From assembly GCF_900100705.1 (NCBI RefSeq), contig NZ_FNCH01000006.1, positions 62,001 to 126,000 on the forward strand: 64,000 nt of DNA. The letters run 5' to 3'. Below are positions 1-8,555 of this stretch, in pieces. The notes under the pieces were generated by a model. That model was not told the DNA's origin, made no database searches, and saw only the letters and a list, made by a program, of their open reading frames with translations. Source of the DNA: Pedobacter terrae. Its GTDB lineage: Bacteria; Bacteroidota; Bacteroidia; Sphingobacteriales; Sphingobacteriaceae. The position numbers were made by a program, and so were the translations under genes. Every line of letters starts with the position of its first letter. Position 1 is the stretch's first letter.

Positions 1-393
1 ACCGGCATACTGTACCAGATCCTTCTGATCGAAATAAAGTAACAAGGGAGAGAGTAACCCTATTTTCTCATTCGCAGCCAGTTCGGCCTGCATCGTTTCC
101 AGACAGCCTGCAGGTATTTCGGTATCGTTATTCAGCAAAAAAATATAATCACCTTTCGCCTGCCTGATTCCCAGATTGTTTCCACCCGCAAAACCGAGGT
201 TTTCTACCGAACGTATATACTTAATATTTTTAAAATAGGGGTCGAATAAACCTGCCTGATCTTGCGCTGCACCATTGTCAACCAATATTAACTCTACATC
301 TTCTGCACGGTATGATCTGCTGATAGATTCCAATAAGGCTATAGTTACTGCCGCCTGATGAAAATTGACGGTGATAATGGAGGTCAATGGCAT
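1..393 (-). CDS. Family 2 glycosyltransferase, 3' end outside the window
   Basis: The first 131 codons of a minus-strand gene are present; the C-terminus lies outside the window. The ATG is the complement of 391-393. The protein starts MPLTSIITVNFHQ and shows the GT-A nucleotide-sugar pattern of rhamnosyltransferase-type GT2 enzymes: LILVDNG, then NLGFAGGNNLG, then FLLNNDTEI, which holds the metal-binding acidic motif. It probably adds a sugar to a lipid-linked exopolysaccharide or O-antigen repeat at the inner face of the membrane. It is the last visible gene of the polysaccharide operon, 56 bp after the GT4-like gene. The donor and acceptor sugars cannot be read from sequence. Confidence 0.85.
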   Translation of the reverse strand, partial: MPLTSIITVNFHQAAVTIALLESISRSYRAEDVELILVDNGAAQDQAGLFDPYFKNIKYIRSVENLGFAGGNNLGIRQAKGDYIFLLNNDTEIPAGCLETMQAELAANEKIGLLSPLLLYFDQKDLVQYAG

Positions 394-449
394 ATCTCAC
401 TTAAATATTTACAAAGTTAGCAAACGAAGTTTGAAGATTCGCTGGGTTA

Positions 450-1673
450 TTATTCATCCGCGGAGCTTACTAAATCACCTTCTACATCAATTATCGCTTT
501 ATAAATATCCCGCGTATTGGCTTCCCAGGTATGCGTACCGGCAAAGTAAATCCGCTTTTGGGCCAGGGTTGAGCTATCTTCGGCGAGTGCTTTTTCGGCT
601 AATTGCAGGTATTCTTCCTTTGTTGATGCCAGATAAACATAATCTGCAAAGATGTCCATCGCCTCGGTTCTGGTGGCCAGTGTAGGCTTACCCATGGCCA
701 GATATTCATCAATTTTACGGGGATAATTACCGATAGTAAGCGGATTGATCACCTGAGGATTAAGGCAGACATCAAAGCCCTTAATATATGCTGCCAGCAT
801 TTCGGGCTTTTTGGGGCCTAAAAAAAACACATTGCTTAACTGATGAAGTTCGCTCTTGCTAAAATCTTCATCCTGTGGCCCTACAAGCACTATATTCCAA
901 TCTGGTCTTTCTTTTGCCAGATATAGCAGGATCTTTTCGTCGAGCCTTATGGATAATAATGCACCCACATAACCCAAAACTGGCTTTTTGATCACTGCAA
1001 GATCAGCGGGTATTTCGAGTGCCCCGCCATTACTGAAGAGTTCTAGATCGCAGCCCTGCCCAACGTAAAAAGAATTCGGATTATATCTCCTGCAATAGTT
1101 TGCCAGGTATACCGAATTGGCTACGCAGAGGTCGCTTTTTGCAATAAGTTCGGGTTCCATATAGGTGCCGTGCCTTTTCCAATAAGGTGTAGCCACAATA
1201 TTATCTCTAGAATAATAAATGCTCAAAGCGGGTTTTAGAAACTCTTTTAAATGAAAACTCCTAAAAATATCATTGTCATTAAAAAGGATGAATTTTTTAA
1301 AATCAAGTTGGCTGGCGGCATCATGGATCGATCTGGCGAACCTGGCATTATTGATTTTATTTAGCCACCTGAACAGCCCCTTAAGCCTCACCCAGTTTAC
1401 AGATTCTATAATAATTTGCGGGTTATAAACCCAAAGATTTGCTGAAACTTCCGTAAAGGCCTCTTCCCTGCCGGCTATTACTTGCAATCGTTTTTTTACA
1501 CCTTCTGTATCGCGCTGCAATAAACTCGTTTTCCGGTCCAGTGGCGCATTAACATACAATACCCGGTTATTTTTACTAAACTCAAGCGCTAAATCCTTAC
1601 AATTGCTACCAATGGGAATATCCCAGGGCTGTTGCCCTACAATGATAATATCCCTGTTATTTAAAATAGCCAT
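450..1673 (-). CDS. GT4-like glycosyltransferase (TuaH-like)
   Basis: A 407-residue glycosyltransferase of the GT-B fold. The N-terminal half begins IIIVGQQPWD and resembles TuaH/WsaF-type enzymes. The C-terminal half has the second Rossmann domain: GYVGALLSIRLDEKI, then IVLVGP, then a donor-binding stretch around PRKIDEYLAMGKPTLAT, where the D-E-Y-L-A-x-G-K-P pattern takes the place of the usual E-x7-E motif. It probably transfers a sugar to the growing exopolysaccharide unit in the cytoplasm. It starts 4 bp after the stop of the 27-codon gene, within the same operon. Specificity is unknown. Confidence 0.8.
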   Translation of the reverse strand: MAILNNRDIIIVGQQPWDIPIGSNCKDLALEFSKNNRVLYVNAPLDRKTSLLQRDTEGVKKRLQVIAGREEAFTEVSANLWVYNPQIIIESVNWVRLKGLFRWLNKINNARFARSIHDAASQLDFKKFILFNDNDIFRSFHLKEFLKPALSIYYSRDNIVATPYWKRHGTYMEPELIAKSDLCVANSVYLANYCRRYNPNSFYVGQGCDLELFSNGGALEIPADLAVIKKPVLGYVGALLSIRLDEKILLYLAKERPDWNIVLVGPQDEDFSKSELHQLSNVFFLGPKKPEMLAAYIKGFDVCLNPQVINPLTIGNYPRKIDEYLAMGKPTLATRTEAMDIFADYVYLASTKEEYLQLAEKALAEDSSTLAQKRIYFAGTHTWEANTRDIYKAIIDVEGDLVSSADE

Positions 1674-1677
1674 TGTT

Positions 1678-1761
1678 TTATTTTTTAGGTGTTTTTATTC
1701 CGCTAATGAAACCAAAAATGCAGGCAATTGTACCAGTAATAATCAGTAATAATATCGGCAT
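1678..1761 (-). CDS. 27-residue membrane peptide in the EPS operon
   Basis: A short open frame reads MPILLLIITGTIACIFGFIS followed by GIKTPKK and TAA. That is one hydrophobic helix with a basic tail, so it is probably a small inner-membrane peptide. It fills almost exactly the space between two genes: its ATG lies 3 bp after the stop of the membrane GT2 gene and its stop lies 4 bp before the ATG of the GT4-like gene. An AGGAGG stretch lies about 16 bp upstream. That packing is the main argument that it is translated. It may be an accessory subunit of a neighbouring membrane glycosyltransferase, or only a coupling peptide. Confidence 0.5.
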   Translation of the reverse strand: MPILLLIITGTIACIFGFISGIKTPKK

Positions 1762-1764
1762 AGC

Positions 1765-2964
1765 TTAGTTTTTATTTCCTCCTGCATTCGTATTTTGATG
1801 GGGAGTTACTAAATTGGACTTTTTAACCTTTCCAATACTAAAGAGCGCGATCACCATCCCGATCATTGCCCTTGGTATTTGCCAAATGGCAAGATAAAGT
1901 TTTTTATCTTTGTAAAAGCGCACTGGTATTGAAATCAGCAGGGTTACACATATACTGATGAATAATGTTAGCCATAATCCTTTTCCCGGCCCAAAAGGGT
2001 TAAAAAAAGACTGAAGAGCCATTATAAACAATAAGCCCAGCAACAAAATACGTGGCATTAACATTGTTTGTATCGTTTTATTAAAAAATTCTACATTCCC
2101 CTTAAACAGCTCCTTTATACCTATTGCTGTATAGGTACGCAAAAACTCAACCTGCGATGCCAGCCATCTGGTTCTTTGGGTAGTAAATACACTGGCACTG
2201 CTCACTTTTTCGTCATAAACAAAAATATCATTTAAATAGGCAACTTTAACCCTATCGCCGGCGATGAGGAAATCCATTTTTTTATCTTCCCCAATGGTCT
2301 CCCCCACATTTTTTAATAACGAATGAAAATAGCTGTAATCAAAGGCCATTCCCGAACCGATTAGCGCAGGTGACAATCCAAGCACCGCCTGCCCTTTACG
2401 ATACAGTTGATTATTAACTTCTTCATTACAGGCATCCAGAAAGGCAAAACTGGTATCCAGGTTTTTCGCTGTGCGATGCAACTGAACAACTTTATGTCCT
2501 TGTTGGAATGAACTGTTTACAGCCTCAAGACAATCTGGCCCCATTAAATTATCAACATCAAGCACTAGGGCAACCTCAAAACCACGATCTTTGAGTTTTT
2601 CAATTGCATAAAGCAGGGCTTTACCTTTAGTGCTTTTTTCAAAAAACACTTCAATTACCTCCGCTCCCATCGCTTCAAGCCGTTCAACCGTTCGGGACAA
2701 TAACCCATCGGCGATCACAACAATATTGGCCACTCCATTATACTCATGTGCAAGCGCTGCACGTACACTATCAATGATCACTTCATCTGCATGGTAGGTA
2801 GGGAACAGCACCACTATTTTTTTGTGTGTGCTGCTTTTTTTTTCTGCACCCGCTAACGGGAAAAGCCCGGCAATTGCAAAAAATAACAGGTACAGACAAT
2901 TAAACGATAGGTAGACTGCCAGAATCCAGAACAACAGGTGTATAATTTTATATATCAGTTCCAT
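1765..2964 (-). CDS. Membrane-bound processive-type GT2 glycosyltransferase
   Basis: About 399 residues, resembling hyaluronan/cellulose-synthase-type GT2 enzymes. An N-terminal membrane segment (IIHLLFWILAVYLSFNCLYL) precedes the GT-A domain, which has LFPTYH, a D-V-D metal site (LVLDVDN), a GED acid motif (GEDKK) and a QRTRW acceptor motif. Two or three membrane helices close the protein. It probably builds polysaccharide or primes and extends a lipid-linked chain at the inner membrane. I chose the ATG at 2964, giving MELIYKI and a 17-bp overlap with the upstream gene. An ATG at 2991 and a TTG at 2994 are in frame but overlap more and place a polar stretch ahead of the helix. Confidence 0.8.
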   Translation of the reverse strand: MELIYKIIHLLFWILAVYLSFNCLYLLFFAIAGLFPLAGAEKKSSTHKKIVVLFPTYHADEVIIDSVRAALAHEYNGVANIVVIADGLLSRTVERLEAMGAEVIEVFFEKSTKGKALLYAIEKLKDRGFEVALVLDVDNLMGPDCLEAVNSSFQQGHKVVQLHRTAKNLDTSFAFLDACNEEVNNQLYRKGQAVLGLSPALIGSGMAFDYSYFHSLLKNVGETIGEDKKMDFLIAGDRVKVAYLNDIFVYDEKVSSASVFTTQRTRWLASQVEFLRTYTAIGIKELFKGNVEFFNKTIQTMLMPRILLLGLLFIMALQSFFNPFGPGKGLWLTLFISICVTLLISIPVRFYKDKKLYLAIWQIPRAMIGMVIALFSIGKVKKSNLVTPHQNTNAGGNKN

Positions 2965-4405
2965 TTGATTCCAGCTGCATTTTTTGCTCATCAAACCCGG
3001 GGGCGATGAAGATGAAAGACCATGACATAAACATAATTATTGATGATGGCATGCCATTCATTACCTCATTGCCATAACTGCATATAAAGCAGGCAACGGT
3101 ACCTGCAGTAAGGGCAATCATTTTCACCCTCAGCTTCGGATTGCGGATTTTCCAGACAATTCCACTACACTTGCCGATAATATAACAGGTTAGGGCAAAC
3201 CAGATTACCAGTCCCACCACGCCATACATCACCCAAACCTTTACCCAATAACTATCTGGCGGGATATTGGCTATGGGTCTATTAAAATTATAGGTTGTAC
3301 CATTCATACCACTCATGCCCAAACCTGCACCAAAAGGTAAGTCATCAAGCAGGCTCTTCAGTTTATGTTGATTATCGAGTCTAACGGCTAATGATGCGTC
3401 TTTTGGATCCAATGCACTCCGTAGCCGGTTCACCTGAAAGATGTGATCGCCAATAGTGGTATATTTTAACACACTGAAACCCGACGCACAAATTATTACG
3501 CCTATAATTAAAACGCTGAAACTCCTGCTTAAAAAAAGCGCAGAGAAGAGTCCCGCTGCCAATGCAAATAGCGCACCCCTTGTACCTGAAATGGCCATAC
3601 CATACAAAAAAGCAAGGGCAAAGCAGGCAAAAATTAATTTTTTGAAAAAGCTGAACGGGCCCGCGGCCAGCGTTAATGCGATAACAGCCATAATGGCTTG
3701 TGAGGCTCCAAACTGCCCAGCATCTGAATACATGGAAAATACCCGAAGCTTACCATTAATAATGTGTGTACCGGCATTTCCTGCATTAAGCCAGGTTTGT
3801 TCGCCTGGTGTCAATCCCAGATAGAGCTGTTTCATGCCATATAGCGTACCCACTAAAGACAACAACAGTACTAATAAGATAAACCTGTTTAAATCGGCCA
3901 TTCGGTTAAACAACAGAAATGCAAATGGTGCAACCAGCAACCAGCTAAGTGCCGTGAACCTTAACTCATTAAACCACGCTATAACACTGCCCCCATAGGG
4001 ATTTAAGAGTTGTAAAAAACTGATAACAAACCAGATAAGGGCAATTATAACATGCTCGTTTTTGAGTTTATCCCAGTTAAATTTATTCATATTAACCAAC
4101 ATGCTTACCCAGGTAAGTACCAATATCGCATCGAGCGCAAGACCCACGGGAATATTTAAAAAAGATTTGACTAAAAAACCCAGGATAAAGCAATAAGTTA
4201 AATATACCCAAAAACCGGTGCGTGGATTACGGAAAAGTGCGATTAGAAATGTGCCCACTGCAGCGAAAGCCAATACCAATAATGGCCCTAAAATCCCAAA
4301 TGAATATGTAGAGCCAGCTACCAGAACCGAAAGGCACATGGAAACCATAAAAAAAATAATCTTTTTCTTGTGGTCAGCGAGATACACATTTAATTTCCCA
4401 AGCAT
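2948..4405 (-). CDS. O-antigen ligase/polymerase-like (Wzy/WaaL) membrane protein
   Basis: A 485-residue polytopic protein with roughly ten to twelve hydrophobic helices and one long periplasmic loop before the last helices (about residues 330-385, around NRLRSALDPKDASLAVRLDN). This layout is typical of the O-antigen ligase/Wzy superfamily. The short motif SGTRGALFALAAG matches the conserved S-x-T-R-G-A region. It probably polymerises or ligates the exported repeat units on the periplasmic side. It lies 9 bp after the Wzz-like gene and overlaps the next gene, so all are probably co-translated. Polymerase and ligase roles cannot be told apart here. Confidence 0.82.
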   Translation of the reverse strand: MLGKLNVYLADHKKKIIFFMVSMCLSVLVAGSTYSFGILGPLLVLAFAAVGTFLIALFRNPRTGFWVYLTYCFILGFLVKSFLNIPVGLALDAILVLTWVSMLVNMNKFNWDKLKNEHVIIALIWFVISFLQLLNPYGGSVIAWFNELRFTALSWLLVAPFAFLLFNRMADLNRFILLVLLLSLVGTLYGMKQLYLGLTPGEQTWLNAGNAGTHIINGKLRVFSMYSDAGQFGASQAIMAVIALTLAAGPFSFFKKLIFACFALAFLYGMAISGTRGALFALAAGLFSALFLSRSFSVLIIGVIICASGFSVLKYTTIGDHIFQVNRLRSALDPKDASLAVRLDNQHKLKSLLDDLPFGAGLGMSGMNGTTYNFNRPIANIPPDSYWVKVWVMYGVVGLVIWFALTCYIIGKCSGIVWKIRNPKLRVKMIALTAGTVACFICSYGNEVMNGMPSSIIMFMSWSFIFIAPGFDEQKMQLESNGTDI

Positions 4406-4414
4406 AGCTGCTGC

Positions 4415-6568
4415 CTATTTTTGTTTTACGCCAGTAACAATCCAACCCGCAAACTTGTCATCTTCGTTTAAGGCCACAAGAGCCGTTTTTTGCTTATCAC
4501 GCAATGCAGATCCTGCCACAAAAACTGCCGCGTATAACCCTACAAACGACAACCATTCCCTATTATCCACACCATCTTCCAGCGGGTCGAGTGTCACAAT
4601 AATTAAATCAAACTGATCCCTGATCGTACCAAAAATTCCCGAAAGTGCTTCACGATCCTTGATTTCCAAAAGCGATTTTCCTTCCAAATCATTATTAACG
4701 AAAGTAAAAGGCTTGTTCTCAGTAATACGGTCACCTTGTAACACCGCTTTTATTGATTGATTTACCGGCACCTTTAAATTTTGTAATGCCGATACGAATT
4801 CCTGATTTCCGATCAGTAATACTTTTTTATTTAGTTGTGCGAAGGCGTAGGCTAAATTTATTACGGTAAATGACTGTGATCCGGACGGTCCAAAACCGGT
4901 TAAGCCCAGTACTTTTTGATTGTGGCTAAAAAGCAGGTTATCAAGTTCGAAACGCAGTGCCCTTAACTGGTTCTTAAAAACCGTGTATTCACTTTCGGAG
5001 TGCTGCGCTCCCCAGATCTGAGCGATATTGTCATTACCGGCTCTGATAAAATCCAGTTCACCAATCAGCTTTGCATTCAGTTCAGACTTTAATTCTGCAC
5101 CTTTATTAATCGAATGGTCTAAAACAGACAATAGAAACAAAGTGCAAAAGCAAATTGCGAAACTGGCAATAGCACTAAGCGCAATGTATATCAGTTTTTT
5201 TGACGACTCGGGAAGGGTGGGTATCCCTTCCTGTACGAGTTGAAGGCGTAAACCTATATTTTTATCGAGACTGGTTTGATTATAACGGGCTAAAATTTCG
5301 AGGTATTCTTTTGTTGCTACATCCGCATTGCGCTCATAGTCTTGTACACCCGCATCAAAAGGCACCATCCCTGTAAATTTGGCATTTAGCTTGGCCAGCT
5401 CCTTATCAATATCATTTATCCCAGCCGTTGCTCTTTCAACTTCAATGCCCAGCGAAATACGACGCTGAACAAGACTCTGTTTGGCTATAAGGGGATCACT
5501 TACGTACTGATCGTTAGACTTGACTAATTTAGCACTTAGTAAAAGCTGCAATGAATCTACTACTTTTTTATCCGCAGGTTTGTAACCGTTACGCAAATAG
5601 TTATCCTCAGCTGCCTGAACGTTATTTTTTAAGTTAATAATGGCACGGTTATCCTCAATAACTTCTGCACCCAGGTATTTATCGCTGGTTCTGCTCGCCA
5701 GTTTATCATTTACACTTTTTAATGCTGCCTGTGCTGCCTGCCTATCGATCAGGGCCTGGTTCCTCCTGTTCTCATTATCGGTAATTTGTTGGTAAACAAT
5801 TTGTGACTGCTTATCCAGGTTTAGTACACCGTTACGGATTTTATAGTCTTTTAATTGCTTTATCCTCTCATTCATATCAGCCTCTTTCTTTTTCAGCAGA
5901 GAATCAAGCACTACGATGGCTGTATTTTTATTCTCGATCTGTTCCAGACTGTAGTTATTAATGAAATCCCTGGAAAGGGTATTTACAACAAAAACAGAAA
6001 GCAGTGTATTATTAGAGGTGTAGGCTACCGAGATAAAATCACTGTTTTGCTCATGGTTAATGTCAAGTTTTTTATTCAGACTCTTTTCATCATAGCCCAT
6101 TGAGGTAACAATCTGATAGAGTTTAATTTTACCATTATCCAGCGGTGTAAGCACTTGCCTTTTGTTCAACCGGTCTTCAAACAGCTTAATCGCTTCCTGT
6201 CGCTGTGCATCGGTTAAGGCGTTCAGCTCGGCGCTCCAGGGTTTAAATGTTCCTTTTTTATCCCTCAGATCATGCAAGATCAGGCGGTAAGAAAGCAAAC
6301 TGATATTTTTGGGCATCCTCATGACATCCATAATCGTTGAAAACTGCTGATTAAGCTTGATGATGATATCAGGCCCGGTATAACTGGCACGATCGGGCGC
6401 GAGCTGCCTGGATGGATCGAGCAAACCGGTTGAAAGTTTTGCTTCAGATTTATAGTCTTTTGGGAGATTTCTCAGCATAAAAAAACCAACAACCACTGTC
6501 AAAATGAAGATAACGATGATCATCCACCTGTATTTGTTTACTGTATCTAAGGATTTATGTATGTTCAT
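4415..6568 (-). CDS. Wzz/GumC-type chain-length protein with degenerate BY-kinase domain
   Basis: 717 residues. A membrane helix at about 14-32 is followed by a periplasmic Wzz-type region with long coiled coils (about 190-420), a second helix at about 460-483 and a cytoplasmic domain resembling bacterial tyrosine kinases (about 500-717). It should set chain length or couple polymerisation to export. The cytoplasmic domain aligns with the CpsD/Wzc P-loop region, but the Walker A place reads GFGPSGSQSFTVINLA near 558-573: the P-loop lysine is absent. No C-terminal tyrosine cluster is visible (end TGVKQK). Catalytic kinase activity is therefore doubtful. It lies 6 bp after the TolC-like gene. 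Confidence 0.82.
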   Translation of the reverse strand: MNIHKSLDTVNKYRWMIIVIFILTVVVGFFMLRNLPKDYKSEAKLSTGLLDPSRQLAPDRASYTGPDIIIKLNQQFSTIMDVMRMPKNISLLSYRLILHDLRDKKGTFKPWSAELNALTDAQRQEAIKLFEDRLNKRQVLTPLDNGKIKLYQIVTSMGYDEKSLNKKLDINHEQNSDFISVAYTSNNTLLSVFVVNTLSRDFINNYSLEQIENKNTAIVVLDSLLKKKEADMNERIKQLKDYKIRNGVLNLDKQSQIVYQQITDNENRRNQALIDRQAAQAALKSVNDKLASRTSDKYLGAEVIEDNRAIINLKNNVQAAEDNYLRNGYKPADKKVVDSLQLLLSAKLVKSNDQYVSDPLIAKQSLVQRRISLGIEVERATAGINDIDKELAKLNAKFTGMVPFDAGVQDYERNADVATKEYLEILARYNQTSLDKNIGLRLQLVQEGIPTLPESSKKLIYIALSAIASFAICFCTLFLLSVLDHSINKGAELKSELNAKLIGELDFIRAGNDNIAQIWGAQHSESEYTVFKNQLRALRFELDNLLFSHNQKVLGLTGFGPSGSQSFTVINLAYAFAQLNKKVLLIGNQEFVSALQNLKVPVNQSIKAVLQGDRITENKPFTFVNNDLEGKSLLEIKDREALSGIFGTIRDQFDLIIVTLDPLEDGVDNREWLSFVGLYAAVFVAGSALRDKQKTALVALNEDDKFAGWIVTGVKQK

Positions 6569-6574
6569 TTTATC

Positions 6575-7264
6575 TTATTTCACATTTTTCAATTCTTCGC
6601 CAATAAGGGCTTCTAACTCTTCCTTAGCTTTTAAAAGATTAAGTTCTGCAAGCAGCCTTTCAGAATTCGCATAAGAGGTTAAGGTTTTTGCCTTGGTGTA
6701 ATCATCCAGGTTCGCCTCTCCTTTCTCGAATTTGTACCGCAGGCCATCACTAGCCGCTTTGTTGTCTATATACGTTTGTGCTTTAACCCGTAAATCAGCG
6801 TTCTCGCGCAGGTATTCAAAATATGTTTTTTTAACTTCAGATTTGAGCAGGATGTCGTATTCCTGAGCCTGAAAAAACTTCTCATTATGTTCTTCTTTAG
6901 CCTGCCTTACCAGCGCTGGTGTGCGGAATAAAATGCCGAGATTAAGATAAATGCCAAATTGTATGCCGTTTAAGGTATAAGGATTTGTGGTATTGTACCT
7001 GGCTGCATTATTAGGACTATAGTTATAAGAAGCTGTAAATGCGTCCAGATAGGTTGCCCTTGCTACGCCTATTTTTGCCTTTGCACTAAGTTCACTGGCC
7101 TTGTACATTTTCCGCTTCGGGTAATTCTTAAGGGCAAGATCAACATACTTTTCCAGTAGCTGGTAGTTGATATCTCCAATAAAGCTCTCCTGAGCCTGAA
7201 CAACATTTATTGAGGCCAAAAGAAATACAAAAACTACGAAAATCCGGATCATTAAATAAGGCAT
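6575..7264 (-). CDS. Short TolC-family outer-membrane protein of the EPS operon
   Basis: 229 residues with a signal peptide (MPYLMIRIFVVFVFLLASIN, cleavage near VVQA-QE). The mature part is mostly helical with the L-x-L-A-x-x-x-Y-P opening and the long helical hairpin of TolC-type outer-membrane factors. A normal TolC protomer is about 400-480 residues with two such repeats; this one has about one, so it is a half-length member. It is first in the polysaccharide operon and probably contributes to the export channel or anchors the complex. An in-frame ATG at 7252 (MIRIFVV) is an alternative start. Confidence 0.72.
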   Translation of the reverse strand: MPYLMIRIFVVFVFLLASINVVQAQESFIGDINYQLLEKYVDLALKNYPKRKMYKASELSAKAKIGVARATYLDAFTASYNYSPNNAARYNTTNPYTLNGIQFGIYLNLGILFRTPALVRQAKEEHNEKFFQAQEYDILLKSEVKKTYFEYLRENADLRVKAQTYIDNKAASDGLRYKFEKGEANLDDYTKAKTLTSYANSERLLAELNLLKAKEELEALIGEELKNVK

Positions 7265-7327
7265 TAAAAGTTCTCTTTAAAGGCGAGTATTTTTTAGATA
7301 TAGTTTCAAATCTAATTAAATAGAATC

Positions 7328-7358
7328 TTTTTTTTGGTAAAAAAAAAATTTTTTTTTT
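7328..7358. repeat. T8 - GGT - A10T10 homopolymer tract upstream of the EPS operon
   Basis: Upstream of the first EPS gene a run of eight T is followed by GGT, ten A and ten T. The A10T10 part (7339-7358) is self-complementary and strongly bent-DNA-like. It lies about 65-95 bp ahead of the start codon at 7264, where promoter spacing or an upstream element would sit. Length changes in such runs can alter expression, but only one allele is visible. Confidence 0.75.
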
Positions 7359-7436
7359 CAACGATAGGCCTCACTCCGGTTATAAGAACCCACATTGCCT
7401 GAAATATATACACCAATTTAAAAAGATAGCCTGAAG

Positions 7437-7462
7437 TTGATCACCAAATTATCTTATTTTTG
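7437..7462 (+). promoter_or_regulatory. Candidate Bacteroidota promoter for the GNAT gene
   Basis: TATTTTTG at 7455-7462 fits the Bacteroidota -7 consensus TAnnTTTG. A TTG at 7437-7439 lies 15 bp upstream, somewhat close for the usual spacing of about 19-20 bp to the -33 element. It would place transcription start about 15 bp before the ATG at 7484. Confidence 0.4.
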
Positions 7463-7483
7463 AAAGATAAGCTTATAAAAAAT

Positions 7484-8023
7484 ATGAAGATTTTTGCCGA
7501 GACAGCACGGTTAATCCTTCGCGAGATTATACCTGCCGATGCGGAGGGTATGTTTGAAATGAACAGTGATCCAGATGTTCAACTTTATCTTGGCAACAAA
7601 CCTATAAAGTCAATTGAGCAAAGTATCGCCGAAATTGAATTTATCAGAAAACAATATACTGAAAATGGTATCGGCAGATGGGCTGTTATCGAAAAAGCAA
7701 CGGGTAATTTTGTGGGCTGGTCTGGTTTAAAACTCATCAGAGAAACGACCAACAACCATGTTAATTATTACGATCTGGGGTATCGGTTCATCAAACGGTT
7801 TTGGGGGCAAGGTTATGCCACAGAAACGGCAAAGGCCGCACGGGACTATGGTTTTAATGAACTAAAGTTGAATGAGCTAATTGGTATTGCAGATATCAAT
7901 AATTTTGGATCTATCCATGTGCTGGAAAAAGTGGGTTTAAAACGGATTTCTGTCTTCGATTACGATGGCGTAAAACACCATTGGATGAAGATTGAAAAGT
8001 CAGTTAGCTTTATCAAAAGCTGA
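7484..8023 (+). CDS. GNAT-family N-acetyltransferase (RimJ/RimL-like)
   Basis: About 179 residues from the ATG at 7484; the frame opens earlier only through a TTG that overlaps the promoter. It begins with the RimJ/RimL pattern TARLILREI and has the acetyl-CoA motif A region DLGYRFIKRFWGQGYATETAKA, then IADINNFGSIHVLEKVGL. It should acetylate an amino group of a protein N-terminus or a small molecule using acetyl-CoA in the cytoplasm. It stands alone, 59 bp ahead of the META-domain lipoprotein gene. The substrate is unknown. Confidence 0.85.
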   Translation: MKIFAETARLILREIIPADAEGMFEMNSDPDVQLYLGNKPIKSIEQSIAEIEFIRKQYTENGIGRWAVIEKATGNFVGWSGLKLIRETTNNHVNYYDLGYRFIKRFWGQGYATETAKAARDYGFNELKLNELIGIADINNFGSIHVLEKVGLKRISVFDYDGVKHHWMKIEKSVSFIKS

Positions 8024-8082
8024 TTTACCTTTTATTGGTTTAGTTTTTGATGATAAAAAGAAAATTATATAAACCTTTTGTT

Positions 8083-8481
8083 ATGAAAAACCTTATCTAC
8101 TGTGGAATACTGATCTTATTATTCAGTTCTTGTAAAGAAAAATTAGATCCGGCAAATTTTACCAATACCAAATGGGAATTAACCTCGTTGCCGGGGTTAA
8201 CTTTGCCTTCAACCGCAAAAGCAACCCTAAACTTTGCTGACAGCCTTAAAATCAGCGGAAAATCGTTCTGCAACAATTACGGCGGACAAGCAGAAATTGC
8301 TGATCAGAAAATAACTGTTAAAAATGTTTTTAGTACAAAAATGTTTTGCCAGGAAACTGATGCTGCTGAACGTGCTTATTTACATGCCCTTAACCAGGTT
8401 AATGGGGCTAGAATAGCTGATAATAAGCTACAGCTGTTAAATGGAGATAAAACCTTAATGGTTTTTACTAAAACGAACTAG
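8083..8481 (+). CDS. META-domain (HslJ-like) lipoprotein
   Basis: 132 residues from the ATG at 8083, chosen because it gives a clean lipoprotein signal: MKNLIYCGILILLFSSC with the lipobox FSSC, then KEK. The mature part reads TKWELTSLPG, FNNYGG-like SFCNNYGGQAEI and a DKTLMVF end, the pattern of the META/HslJ domain. HslJ-type proteins are envelope proteins linked to heat or novobiocin stress, but no activity is established for this group. It would be anchored in the outer or inner membrane. A terminator-like hairpin follows at 8498. Confidence 0.78.
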   Translation: MKNLIYCGILILLFSSCKEKLDPANFTNTKWELTSLPGLTLPSTAKATLNFADSLKISGKSFCNNYGGQAEIADQKITVKNVFSTKMFCQETDAAERAYLHALNQVNGARIADNKLQLLNGDKTLMVFTKTN

Positions 8482-8497
8482 AATCTTTACAAAGATA

Positions 8498-8537
8498 AAA
8501 AGGCTGAATAAAGTATTTTTACTATTTTCGGCCTTTT
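8498..8537 (+). terminator. Terminator hairpin after the META lipoprotein gene
   Basis: AAAAGGC at 8498-8504 pairs with GCCTTTT at 8531-8537. The paired region extends inward through partly complementary A/T-rich sequence. It lies 17 bp after the lipoprotein stop and ends in TTTT. Confidence 0.6.
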
Positions 8538-8555
8538 GAGTTTAACGCAGGAGTA

